NCBI GenBank assembly: GCA_025677825.1
Contig: JAIXMO010000013.1
Coordinates: forward strand, 62,001-126,000
Length of the DNA: 64,000 nt
Reading direction: 5' to 3'
Origin: Helicostylum pulchrum
Taxonomy: Eukaryota > Mucoromycota > Mucoromycetes > Mucorales > Mucoraceae
The notes beneath the pieces were generated by a model. That model was given only the letters and a program-made list of their open reading frames with translations. It was not told the DNA's origin and searched no databases. Shown piece by piece: positions 45,910 to 56,478 of the stretch; the first letter of the stretch is position 1; every line of letters starts with the position of its first letter. The position numbers were made by a program, and so were the translations under genes.

Positions 45910-46893
45910 TTATTTAGGTAATGCTTGTTCTGCGTACCAAATCTTCATTTTATACCTTCCGAGTTCATCAGAAGAAGGCGCAACATACTCTTCCTTCTTT
46001 TTACCTCTTTCGCGTCTACTGTATCTAGTTTTAAGAGTTTTTGCTGCATTTATAATTTCCAACATTCTCTTTTCACTGGCCTTTTTTCTCTCGTCTCTTT
46101 CTTTAATTGATATATGTGATCTTTTCTTTTTATTTATATTATAAGCTATTTCTCTCTGCATTGCTTCTTCTTCATCTTCTTCCTCGTCCTCGTCCTCCTC
46201 TTCTTTATAAGTGCTGTAGATAGGATCATCATCCTCAGTTTGTTGATCTATGTCAGTTTCTACATTTGAATCTACTGTTATATAGTTATCTAAATTCAAT
46301 TGCCTTCCAGGTCGATTTTCTTCTAAATAATCATAGTCTACAGGTTCAATACCAAACGGATTGTCATATTGTTTAATACTTTCTTCAGGTAAATGTAACC
46401 CTTTCTTAGTCGCTTTAACATCCCACGGAAATTGACCTGGCGACAAATGAGTATTCTTTTCATAACAGCTAAATAACCAAGTAGGTGAGATTGCTCTAAT
46501 TCCTTTTGTAGCCAATTTAGCAAGCAACTTGTTTTTCTCTGCCCTCTTCGGTTGTACTATATATATTCCAACCGATGATAATATAGATGATAATCTGGCT
46601 GAGGTATCATCTTGATTATGCAGAACTGTTGCTCCCATACCTTCTGCTATCATCACTAACTGTTCTATATATTGTACGCCATCATCGATGTAAATCGTAT
46701 ACTTTTGTAACACCTGTGCTAACCCTCTCGTATCAATTACAGGTGGTTCTATTACTTGCGTAGTCTGTGTAGTTTTAGCCAACTTTTTTTTTATGGGCAC
46801 CTTGCTTCTTTTAAAACTAGGCATTCTGAAATTAGCAGCATCTATTCTACGTGGAGGGACAAAGTTGTTCGCTGAAATACTTATTGGTCTCAT
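45910..46893 (-). CDS. BRCT-domain protein of unknown function
   Basis: This single-exon gene encodes 327 residues. A basic N-terminus is followed by a BRCT-like domain (about residues 60-150): LQKYTIYIDDG, IAEGMGATVLHN, IYIVQPKRAEKNK and ISPTWLFSCYEKNTHLSPG, with the conserved Trp before a Cys. Next comes an acidic run (about 225-245) and a basic helical region. The end reads YKMKIWYAEQALPK. BRCT domains bind phosphoproteins, mainly in DNA repair and transcription. Its position, 126 bases after SPT16 and 141 bases before the Rco1-like gene on the same strand, suggests a nuclear role, but I cannot name an ortholog. Confidence 0.82.
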   Translation of the reverse strand: MRPISISANNFVPPRRIDAANFRMPSFKRSKVPIKKKLAKTTQTTQVIEPPVIDTRGLAQVLQKYTIYIDDGVQYIEQLVMIAEGMGATVLHNQDDTSARLSSILSSVGIYIVQPKRAEKNKLLAKLATKGIRAISPTWLFSCYEKNTHLSPGQFPWDVKATKKGLHLPEESIKQYDNPFGIEPVDYDYLEENRPGRQLNLDNYITVDSNVETDIDQQTEDDDPIYSTYKEEEDEDEEEDEEEAMQREIAYNINKKKRSHISIKERDERKKASEKRMLEIINAAKTLKTRYSRRERGKKKEEYVAPSSDELGRYKMKIWYAEQALPK

Positions 46894-47019
46894 TGTGTAG
46901 TTTGGAAATAAATTTTAAAAGAAAGAAAGAAAAAAAGTTTTTGGCGGCGTTTTTATTTCTGGTAAAAAAAAAAAAAAAAAAAATACTACTTGTTAAATTT
47001 TTATTTATTTATTTATATT

Positions 47020-50000
47020 TTAACGTCTTCCCTTCTTTCTTGGCACTTCTTCTTCGAAATCACCAGCTCTCTTTAATTTACGCTCATCAGCTTGACGAGC
47101 ATTTTCCTCTAATGCATCCCAGTCTATAAGAAGTAATTATTAATACAACCAGTTAAAAAAATATAAAAAGGTAACTTACCATCGCCAGAATCAGACATAT
47201 CATCATCTTCTTCAGAGTCTTCAGAAGCATTTGATTGGACATCGCTATCATCATCGTCACTTGAGCTTTCTTCTACTTCGTCATCACTAATTTCAAATTC
47301 ACTACCAGTAGCAGAATCATTACCAGAACCATCTTCATCTGTACCATCACCGAGGAAACTCCAAGCACCACCACGATAAAATTCCCCTGGATCTTCATTG
47401 ACAGTTTTCATAATCATACCCCAATTCAAGTTGACTTGACCTTCAGAGAACGCGACTTCAACTGAATCTAACCAATCCTTGACATTATCTAATTGACTCA
47501 TTGGGATTGTATTGATATGTATAGGCGTACGAGTGAAATCCTTAAATACAAACACCATATCGAAATTCTTTAAACCAAACTGAACACGTTCTAAATGTGC
47601 CAATTCAACTTCATTTAAAGTGATACAGAGGAAAGGAGGATCTGATAAATGTACAAGACAATCTGTAGTAGGTTGCAATAAAACATTTGATCTAAAGGGG
47701 ACACCTTGGAATCCAAGTTCTCTGAATGGCACATCTAATTCAATACGACCATCACTAGCTTCTGCAATCTTTTCGGCGAATTGTCTAAATTCCTTATTCA
47801 AATTAGCTCTGCGACGACGTTCTTCTTGCTCTGATTCAAGTTCATCCTCATCACCGTAAAGGTGTCGATTACGTCTCTTGTTACCTGTTTCATCAAATTG
47901 GATGTCGGATGCTTCACGATAGAATTGAATATCCTTGGTCTTCTTCTTACCAATCAAGATGGGATTTTTAAAATGAATATGAATCAATACCAATAATTCA
48001 TTATCACAAGGTTGGAAGAACAAATGCTTGACATTACTAAACAAGACATTAAAAGAAGAATCAGATCGAATAGATTGGTATCTTAAACCATTTTGATGGA
48101 TTTCGAGTTCACCAGGTAAACGTTTTGATTCAGTTTGAGGACGAACATAAACATCAGGAAGACGAATAGGACGACGACCCTTTACAACAACTAAATTATC
48201 CTGTTCAACAACATCAGCCATTTCACGACGTTCAGTTTCTTTCTTGGTGGCTTCCTTCTTCATATCCGTGATACTACGATAGATTTCTGCCATACGATAA
48301 GTATCTGCACTTCTAAAAGTTAAAGCACGTACAAATGTAGCATTAGGATCATCAAACGGCATATCTTCTCTTTTACCACCAGCTTGACCAGGAGTTAAAA
48401 AGTTTAAACGAAGCATAACAAAATCACCTTCATCACTTTTACTGGCATTCTTGAGTGTAGAGATATGGAAAGGAACTGCCATACCGTAAATAGGTAAAAT
48501 AATAGAATCGTGTTTTTTATCCACTACAATCTTGAGACCTCTTACTTCACGAGGTAATTTAGCTTCAGATCGATAACTTTCAAACTTACGGAATACAGCC
48601 TTTTGTTCACCATCATCATTACCAGAGGTACCAGAGTACTTTGCAAGACCTTCTTGTAATTTTTGGGCAAACAATTGCTTTTGATGTTCTCTACGACGTT
48701 GTTCACGTGATTCCTCTTCTTGATCTTCGTTTCTTAATTTACTACGAAGAATAGCAGATTTAGCAACTGCAGACTCACGTTTGACGGTGCTAACAATACT
48801 AGCAGTAGAAGACTTTTTCTTTGACGCTGCAGCATCGCCACTACCACCAACAGCAGAAGATTTACCGTCCTCTTCCTCATCAAAAAAGTAAGAAATCTTG
48901 TTTAACTTCTTACTGCAATCACCAGTCAAGACTACAGCAGCATCACTGGTAACACGAACAGTATCTACCAACATCAAAGCATAAATCTTTCCGCGAGGAT
49001 CAGAAGCCTTTGGGTTTTCAAGATCAGAGAATCCAACTTGAACATTTAAAATCATACCATTCTTGATTTCTCTATTATTTTTTCCACTCAAGACATAATT
49101 AGCTTCACGGAACTCGATACCCATACCGAACCCAACATTTTTTGTGAAATTCTTTTCGAGATCAGGGCGCTTTGCTTTAATGAGTGCGATGGCTTTAGTA
49201 TACACATCACGGATTTTAACTCCCTCGCGAATACTATCCAATACACGGTTCTGTACCTCCAATAAAAATTCATAGTTCTTTTCCATAGCTTTGGTGGGAT
49301 CAATTAAAAAGGTTCGACTGATGTTGGAACAATAGTACTTGTATCGTACACCGAGACTACAAATAATTGCGCCGGGGAAAAGTTTATCGCTGTTGGATGC
49401 TGCAGAGGATCTTAAATCGAATTTTCCACCGCTTTGAACAATAGGTGTATAACACCAATCTATCTCATCCTTTTCATCAATCTTTTTTTTTTTTTTTCGT
49501 TCGAGTTTGTTAATTCATGATATAAAAAAAAAAGATATATAAATACTATATACATACCTCTCCTGGTAAATGAATACGTTTAGCCATTTTAGGATCTTCC
49601 AATGCCATATCCGTTAAATCACTCAATTTTTCGTTTGTAACTGGTTTCTCTTCATCAATATAAGTTGACATTTCAGGAATGAAAAAGTATTGCATCATGT
49701 TGGAACTGGTTTTAGCTGCAATTCGAACATTTCGCTACAGAAAAAAAAAAAATTAAACATCTTTGCACGCACAAACCAACAAAAAAAAATATATTTACTG
49801 CTTCTTCTTCGTCCTTTTCAGCTAAACAGGTAGAAATAGCAATAGAAACGTCCACTTCTTCATAGTTCTTGTTATACTTGGCACAAGCCTTTTTCCATTC
49901 TTCAATATTTTTACCTGTTGTCTTATCTTTTACGAAAACACCAACACGTTTCTAGTAGTACATAAAAGAAAGTTAAATAACTGATAAATAAAGAAAAATC

Positions 50001-50507
50001 TTTTTTTTTTTGTTACGTTTTCTAAACTCTTGATAAGATCTTGATATAAAGGAACATTGTCTTCTAATTCTTTTCCTCTGCGAATTATGTCGATTGAAAT
50101 TTGTTTTTCACCTTGTTTCAAACTCTCAAGAGAACTAGCCTTCTTTTGACCGCAAACAAACGTAAACTTTTCTGGTGTAATGATTATAACAGATTGATGG
50201 CATGGTGCTCCCAACAACCAAGTCTAAAATAAAATATGTCAGAAAATCAAAAGAAAAGTATTTACGAAAGAAAAGGTATTTACCTGAAGTGTAAGTGTCT
50301 TGACATAAGGGTTTTCGTAATTATCGTCACCTTGGATTAAAGCAATGGCATCGACATGTTGAAATAACTCTGCGTCATTCTATATTTTAACAACAACAAA
50401 AAAAATCAGTTTCAAAGTTTTCTTTTTTTAAAAAAACATCTTTTTTTTTTTACCTTCCATTTTGTTATTAAATAACGAGCTCTTCTGTGAAACCGTTTAG
50501 AATCCAT
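47020..50507 (-). CDS. SPT16: FACT complex subunit SPT16
   Basis: It is the large subunit of the FACT histone chaperone, which loosens and rebuilds nucleosomes for polymerases. Seven exons fit: 50507-50454, 50379-50284, 50223-50017, 49951-49799, 49734-49558, 49481-47180 and 47123-47020, giving 1030 residues; the yeast protein is about 1035. The peptidase-like N-terminal domain shows HRRARYLI, YENPYVKTLTLQTWLLGA and later CYTPIVQSGGKFDLR and NVGFGMGIEFRE. The dimerisation and middle domains contain VRGLKIVVDKKHDSIILPI and REASDIQFDET. HFKNPILIGKKKTKD and FQGVPFRSNV follow. The C-terminus is a long acidic Ser/Asp/Glu tail, then DWDALEENAR and a basic end. Family assignment is firm. Confidence 0.97.
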
Positions 50508-51319
50508 TATTATAAAGTGGAATAAAGAAAAAAGAAAGAGTGAAAAAAAAAACACGAACTCGAACGAAAAATATTTTCTAGATTCAAGCGCGGAGCGCGT
50601 CTGACGTCGTCAAGCTTTGTTTTGTGGATAATTATATATCCGTAAGCGGTCACTTTGGTACATGCACTTTTTATGAATGTCGTTTTTATAAAGTGAAATG
50701 TGGTCTATGTAACCCAAACAGTTACATCACCGAAATACTTGGGTTTTTTTTTCAAGAGGTTTGGCATTCAACTGACGACCAAAGTTGACTGTTCTATTCC
50801 CTCGAAGAGGGGATCTTATAAGAAATCCACTTTGATTTATATCATATTTGTATCATATTTGTAGCAAGGTAGGATGGCTAGTTAAAACGTAATAATTAAA
50901 CCTATTATATTATTAAATCTGAATATGTCTTATTCAAATAAATTTAGCCATCGGAGCATATGATTTCCACAGTAAATGAAGAAAGACAAAGTGGCTTAAA
51001 AACACGTTCTCCATATTCACAGAAGACATGCATGCATATTTTTTTTTGGTGTCAATTGTGACAGCGCCATGGCAAACAGTGAGTTACTAAGTCTTTTTTT
51101 TTTTTTTAATTGTGAACCTTATTGGTCATATTTTTTATTTTGTTTTATACCAAAAAAAAATAGCAAGTACTTTGTAATACACAGTTTAAATTTATTAAAA
51201 GAGGAAAGGGATTTTTATTTATTTATTAAGTATAAATAGATATGTAGTAAACCAGTTTTTTTTTCGGACAGTCCCAAAGATAGACTAAGGACAGAAGAGA
51301 ATACCCTTCCTTTGAAAAC
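50508..51319. other. Intergenic DNA upstream of SPT16
   Basis: About 800 bases with the SPT16 promoter. A short direct repeat (ATCATATTTGTA, twice) lies at about 50840-50863. I see no gene. Confidence 0.5.
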
Positions 51320-51607
51320 CAAGCTAGTCGAGGACCAAGTACGCTTATAGTCCAACCCTTTAAAAAAAGGACTGGACTGGTGATGACCATCTTAGCCGCC
51401 AGAGTGCTTTCGGACATCATCACCAAAACGGCAGAGCCAACATCTTTTACTTGATAACCAAAGGGTAAGCGTTTCTTGAACAAGCTAGTCAAGGACCAAG
51501 TGCACTTATAATCCAAAGGATTGGACCGGTGATGACCGTCTTACTCGCCAAAGTGCTTTCGGACATCATCACCAAAGCGGCAGAGCCAACATCTTTTACT
51601 TGATAAC
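51320..51607. repeat. Tandem duplication of a 125-160 bp unit, possible gene remnant
   Basis: Unit 1 (51320-51480) and unit 2 (51481-51607) both run AGCTAGTC, GGACCAAGT and then ATCATCACCAAA, ending in ACATCTTTTACTTGATAAC. They differ by point changes and a small insertion. On the minus strand each unit reads YQVKDVGSA, then LVMMSESTLA and VIT, before breaking. This weakly resembles the C-terminal part of a short-chain dehydrogenase. I read it as a duplicated pseudogene fragment; the family is a guess. Confidence 0.6.
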
Positions 51608-53275
51608 GCCGTAGGTATAGAGTAAGAGAGACAGTACACCACAAGATAGCGTTTTTTTTATCTAGCAACTAATAAGGTATTAGAGAGGGTTTTTTTTTAA
51701 AAAAAAAGGAAAACATACCTGTATTTTTCAAGAGAGGATACCACTTTAGGAGGACTTGAGGGTTGCTTCAGAAACATTTGGTGAATAATAGTTTTTTTTT
51801 GAAAATGAGGAACGAAAAAGAACTAAAAAAAATCTGCCACTTTATATGTAGTTTCTGAAAAATACTTGCTCCATGACGTTCTTTTTTTTTTCATATGACG
51901 AATTATGTCATTAGAAGTCGTTTTTTGTTTATACACAAAATGATTTGGAAATAGATGGACGGAAGTATCCTAATTTTCACTTGATAAGTAGATGTCAAAA
52001 GTAAATAAATCTGCATATTTTTTTTATAAACTGCGAATACTTTCGCTGCTCTTTCTTTTTATACTTACTCAAGCAGTACGACCTCATCTTAAAATCGAAA
52101 TATAAATTGTATCGATGCTGCTGAAAAACGGATCAAGACAGACAAAGCTGAAGAGAGTAAAAAAAAAAAAGGAAAAGTATGCTTAATTTGTACGGCTTTC
52201 CATTTTTTGGCATGATGATTTGTTTTCCATGGAAGCATATGATTATCTATCACTACTATATAGAAACTATCTCCGTTGTTTATATGACTGAATCATTTTT
52301 TTTTTCTTCGGCCGAAAGGAAACAAGGGTTTATCGTTAATATTTGTAGTACATTCTCTAATTAATCATTACATTCAATGTCTAGTTAAAAAATACACACC
52401 CTTTATATTTAGGACAGCTTGTTTAAAGCTATATAAAATTGCTGTTCTGAAATAAAATATACCAACATAAGACTGCTGCAAAAAGATTAATAAAACAAAA
52501 AATTTACTATTACGAAACCTTTTAGAAGAAGAGAGGGAGGATCTGTAACTCCAATTGAAGAAGATGAAAATGGAGATTTGGTGTTTGTTAAAAATTTCAT
52601 GACTCGTTTGAACGGAAAAAGAATGGAGAGCTTGCTACTTGGAAGGAGTAGAAAATGGATTTTTTACTTTTTATAATAGTGATACAGCTTAAAGTAAAAA
52701 GTATAAAGTTTAGGGGATATTATTACGTGTATAATTAAACAACAGATAATAAAGTAGTAGTAAGAGTAGTGAGCACGCACCAGACTGTTTAATAGTCAAC
52801 TGAATTAAGACTTAGGTTATTTATTTATTTGTGAAAAGTGATATTCAACGACTGGTCTTTAGTAAAGTATGATTCAAGCGATGTATAATTACAAAGAGAC
52901 TTATATCAGTTAAAAGAGAGCGGGGAATTCACAAAGAATAGAAATTTTTGTGCCAATAAAACATAAAAATGACTAAAATGTTCCGCTGAATCGACATGAT
53001 AAAAAAAAAGAAGACGACATTAAAAAAAACGATAAATCTTTATGATAGAGAAAGCATAGATTTTTTGTAGTGTGATAGAGAGCAATAATTTTGACTACAC
53101 CGATAATTATATAACTGGACATGGTGTGCTCCTCTTCATTTTTTTTTTCTCTCTGAAAAGGTGAAGAGCTGGTATACATTATGTAATTCTTTAACCTCTC
53201 TTATATATGCTATTTCCTGATATTGGTACCTTTTTTTTTTTATTAAAATAAAATATTTAAAAAATAAAAGTTTTT
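51608..53275. other. Intergenic AT-rich DNA with a short protein-like stretch
   Basis: About 1.7 kb. A protein-like plus-strand frame without a convincing start runs from 52515 to 52676 (contains GGSVTPIEEDENGDLVFVKN and TRLNGKRMESLLLG) and ends at TAA. It may be a gene remnant. The rest holds homopolymers and no feature that I can name. Confidence 0.45.
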
Positions 53276-54181
53276 TTAACTATCGATTATACTTCTTGGG
53301 TTTATACGAAGAAGTTCTTTTCTCAAACTTTCTGCATTAGTTTCAGCAAGAGTAGTAATACCTTCAAAAATAGGTTTGATCTTCTCCGTTTTTCGTAGCA
53401 TACCGTCGACCAGTACCGGGTGACTGAGAGGCCCTTCTTCGAAAGAACGTTTTACCATATTATCGATTGATCGTAAGTATTTATTGAGTTCCTTCAGGGT
53501 ATTTGTATGTAACTTGTTAAATTTATCTGCTTGTTCCAGTAGATTGCCTAACAACTCTAAAATCTTGTCAAGAGCTTTAGAAAGCGAACTTTTCTTTTTA
53601 TTTCTAACTTGGTACGTGAAAATTCGCGAAACAGCGGTATAAAGACTCGCAACAGCAATGAGAGGTATAGGACCTGTAACTAAAGCGATATTACCTGATA
53701 TTATTTCTTCGGCTATAGCCATAGTAGCGAAGCCAGATATGCCTCCGTTCAAAATAGTTTGACCTGATTCTTTTAAAGTGTATTTACCAGGGCTGTTTTT
53801 ATCCAAATCTTTTTTTTGGGATTCGGTTTTATCCTTACATTTTATTGCCGTTTTTTGGATATCTTTTATTTTCTCTTTGTTTTTATCAAGTATTTTTAAC
53901 AGGTAATATGTGTCGTCTTTTACTTCATCGGTTATACGAGCATTAAGTACTTCAATACGGTCTGCCATTAATAGCTCTAGTCGTATATGATCCAGTCGTT
54001 CATCCGCCTTGCTATATTCCTCAGATATTTCACTCATTTGATAATAGAATGTCATATATACTTCGTGACATTGCGTAATAATTTCACGTGTTAGGATATC
54101 GTGCTCTTTGAGCGTACCAATATCCAAAAATGCAGTAGTTATTTTATCTATTACATCCTTGATTGAAGGGAAAGAATTCAT
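53276..54181 (-). CDS. Uncharacterised helical protein with central hydrophobic hairpin (paralog A)
   Basis: I do not recognise this family. It is one exon of 301 residues. Residues 1-140 are almost all helical and charged. Residues about 143-188 form a Gly-rich hydrophobic region (GGISGFATMAIA, then IALVTGPIPLIAVASL) long enough for two membrane segments. A basic patch NKKKSS follows, then a second helical region to the end. There is no signal peptide. It is clearly related to the gene at 55570-56478: VASLYTAVSRIF against FVSLYTTVSQLY, KFNKLHTNTLKELNKYL against GFNESHTDTFKELEYYL, and a Cys at 115/116 in the same context. It diverges from the broken gene at 54431 across a 249-base spacer. Confidence 0.8.
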   Translation of the reverse strand: MNSFPSIKDVIDKITTAFLDIGTLKEHDILTREIITQCHEVYMTFYYQMSEISEEYSKADERLDHIRLELLMADRIEVLNARITDEVKDDTYYLLKILDKNKEKIKDIQKTAIKCKDKTESQKKDLDKNSPGKYTLKESGQTILNGGISGFATMAIAEEIISGNIALVTGPIPLIAVASLYTAVSRIFTYQVRNKKKSSLSKALDKILELLGNLLEQADKFNKLHTNTLKELNKYLRSIDNMVKRSFEEGPLSHPVLVDGMLRKTEKIKPIFEGITTLAETNAESLRKELLRINPRSIIDS

Positions 54182-54283
54182 TTTTTTAGTAAAAGAAAGA
54201 GCTAAAGTAAAAAAAAATTTAGGTTAGTACAATCTTGTTTAAATAAGATATTATTTGTCTTGATAAAAACTTGTTTTTTATGC

Positions 54284-54319
54284 TGTAAATATTTATATTG
54301 TTGTAAATATTTATATTGT
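54284..54319. repeat. 18-base direct repeat in the shared promoter
   Basis: TGTAAATATTTATATTGT is present twice in tandem (54284-54301 and 54302-54319) between the divergent starts at 54181 and 54431. A TATATAAAAG box for the plus-strand gene lies near 54371. A regulatory role is possible but not shown. Confidence 0.65.
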
Positions 54320-54430
54320 TACAACTCATATACAAGAAATTTATTTTCAGAGACTGTTCCTTTCACATGTATATAAAAGCCCTCTCTTTTATTTATTTTT
54401 AAAAAAAAGTACAAAAAGATTTTATAAGTA

Positions 54431-55435
54431 ATGAATTATAGCCTTTTGATGGAAGAAGAAAAATTAAGTCAAGCCTTGGACGGGATAGAAAATGAAGCAG
54501 GCGCTATACTGGTTTTAATGAATAACTTCAATAAGTTATGGAATAATATCTATGAAAGCTACAAAACAAACAATCTTGAAATACCAAAAGCGCTTGATAA
54601 CTTGATTATATCTATCTATAACGACTGGAAATATAAATCAAATTTAATCGAAAAAATTGAAGAAAGCTTTGATAAAATATTAAAAGAGTTGAAGATAGCA
54701 AAGAAAAAGAAAATACTAAACAATACCGTAATGGCCGAAATAAACCAAGAAGTCCAAAAGCTCTCAAAAGTTGTAAAAGCATTTGAAATTGACAAAAATG
54801 CTATTGATTATTTAGTTAAAGAGTGCAAGAACACGCGACCAGAAAATATATCTACGAAACCAATGATCTTATGGCCTTTTTATAATAAAAGTCTTGAGAT
54901 AATTACAATTACTGGTGTTTCTAGTGTATCGCTAATTTGGAACGTCTTTCATACGATAAACAACAATGATACCGGTAAATATTTAATCGGACGTGGTTTT
55001 CTAGGTATGGTAGTGGTGGCAATGCAATATAGTTATATCAGGAGAAAAATAAAGTCTTGGGTACTCGGTCGTAATCTATCTAAACTTTCGAGAAGCTCAA
55101 TTGAAATGAATAGCTAATTAAATTTTTTTGGCATTTCGGTTAGTATGGAGACCAGAAGGGTTCAAGTTGACACTAGCGTAAGCGAAGAATAAGAAGAAGA
55201 AGAAGAAATAGAGAATTTTAGTGCTGCGTTTGATATCGAAATAGACAGTTTAATAAGAATAGCTCAAAATTTGCGGTATTGCTTTGAAAGTATTCAACAT
55301 CAAACTTCACGAAATGAAAGTAATGCAAGAAAATTGGTCCTAAAGTCTGATCCTAGTTTTCTTATTGAAACTATACGAATAGTTATCAAGTTTAAATACA
55401 TTTTAAATCGAATAAAATATCTATCTTCACTTTAA
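54431..55435 (+). pseudogene. Probable third relative of the 53-56 kb family, interrupted by two in-frame TAA stops
   Basis: An open frame of 228 residues runs from 54431 to the TAA at 55115-55117. The same frame stays open after it to a second TAA at 55190-55192, then on to 55433-55435. The part before the first stop has the family layout: a helical, charged N-terminal half, then two hydrophobic segments (about 155-172 and 186-202) and a basic patch (YIRRKIKSW). It lacks the C-terminal helical region of its neighbours. The frame beyond the stops (IENFSAAFDIEIDSLIR and similar) is helical and would supply it. Either this is a pseudogene with two nonsense changes, or the 228-residue product is a shortened variant. 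Relationship to A and C rests on layout, not on clear identity. Confidence 0.6.
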
Positions 55436-55569
55436 TTTATAATCCTTTAATCTCTGTTGTATATGTATACACACCATTTCCAGATATTGGAGCACTTTTT
55501 TTTTATTTGAAAAAAAGAAAAAAAAAAAAAAAATAACAGTCAAAAAAAAAAGAAAGCTTCAATTATTGA

Positions 55570-56478
55570 CTAAATGGCAAGATCGAGGCCACGAAGTGGT
55601 TCTCTCAAGGCGTTTGCGTTTGATTTGGCCTGATCTTTTAGAGCTACGAAACAACCTTGAATATGCTTTGTCTCTTCCAACATAGAATTAGTCGACTCCT
55701 CTACATTGATTGCTCCTTCTCCATTTAAGTTATCTATCGCTGTATCAATTGATGCCAAGTAATATTCGAGTTCTTTGAAGGTATCTGTATGCGATTCATT
55801 AAATCCATCTACCTCTTTAAATAGCCTTTCCAACCGTATTAATATGCCATGAAGGTCTTCAGCGAGCTGTTTTCTCTTTCTCTTTCTTTTAAAATATTTG
55901 TATAATTGGGAGACAGTGGTATAAAGACTAACAAAGCAAAGGGCGTATACAGGATTTCCGGCTAAGCCAATATACCGCACCATTATTTCACTCGTTACCA
56001 TGTCTTTCGCCAGTTCCATACCCAAGAGTGCAAGCGGGTATCCTTTTCCTACAGATTCACAGACAGCTTGTAAGATTTCGAGAGGGTCGTCCTTTTTAAT
56101 GCCTTGTATTTCAGACTTGGTTTTTTCGCGACAACCTACAATTTCTACTTTAGCTTCTTCTATTTTCTTGGTGTGCCTTGTAAATATCTCCATGATGCCG
56201 TTAGCGTCACCTTTTATTTTGCTGAGAACAAAGTGATTACGTTCTTTCACACCTTTTAGGGAGGCCAGGTTCTGTTTAATAGTGCGCAGTTTTTTATCAA
56301 TATCCCCATATTTGTCAGCAATAGCACTCATGTGGCTGTATAATAACATGTGTGCGTTGCGGTAATCTTTAAGAAATTTGCTTATGTTAACATCATTTTT
56401 TTCTGACTTTTTAACCTCTGCAAGCTTAATAGTTATAGTTTCTGTTAAATGTTTAAAAAAAAGTTCAGAGTTCATCAT
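55570..56478 (-). CDS. Uncharacterised helical protein with central hydrophobic hairpin (paralog C)
   Basis: This single-exon gene encodes 302 residues, with the same layout as the 301-residue neighbour at 53276. It has a helical charged N-terminal region, hydrophobic residues at about 145-192 (YPLALLGMELA, then GLAGNPVYALCFVSLYTTV), a very basic patch KRKRKRKQ, and a helical C-terminal region to the end. The positions of the hydrophobic block, the Cys at 116 and the HTDTFKELEYYLASID segment line up with paralog A without large gaps. Overall identity is low, so the duplication is old or the genes evolve fast. There is no enzyme motif or signal peptide. The membrane-inserting hairpin is predicted from hydrophobicity only. 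Confidence 0.8.
   Translation of the reverse strand: MMNSELFFKHLTETITIKLAEVKKSEKNDVNISKFLKDYRNAHMLLYSHMSAIADKYGDIDKKLRTIKQNLASLKGVKERNHFVLSKIKGDANGIMEIFTRHTKKIEEAKVEIVGCREKTKSEIQGIKKDDPLEILQAVCESVGKGYPLALLGMELAKDMVTSEIMVRYIGLAGNPVYALCFVSLYTTVSQLYKYFKRKRKRKQLAEDLHGILIRLERLFKEVDGFNESHTDTFKELEYYLASIDTAIDNLNGEGAINVEESTNSMLEETKHIQGCFVALKDQAKSNANALREPLRGLDLAI

Noticed and set aside
53276..56478. Calling the helical paralogs a pore-forming toxin system
   Set aside because: The helical-hairpin layout alone is compatible with many membrane-associated proteins; there is no signal peptide and no recognised toxin motif.
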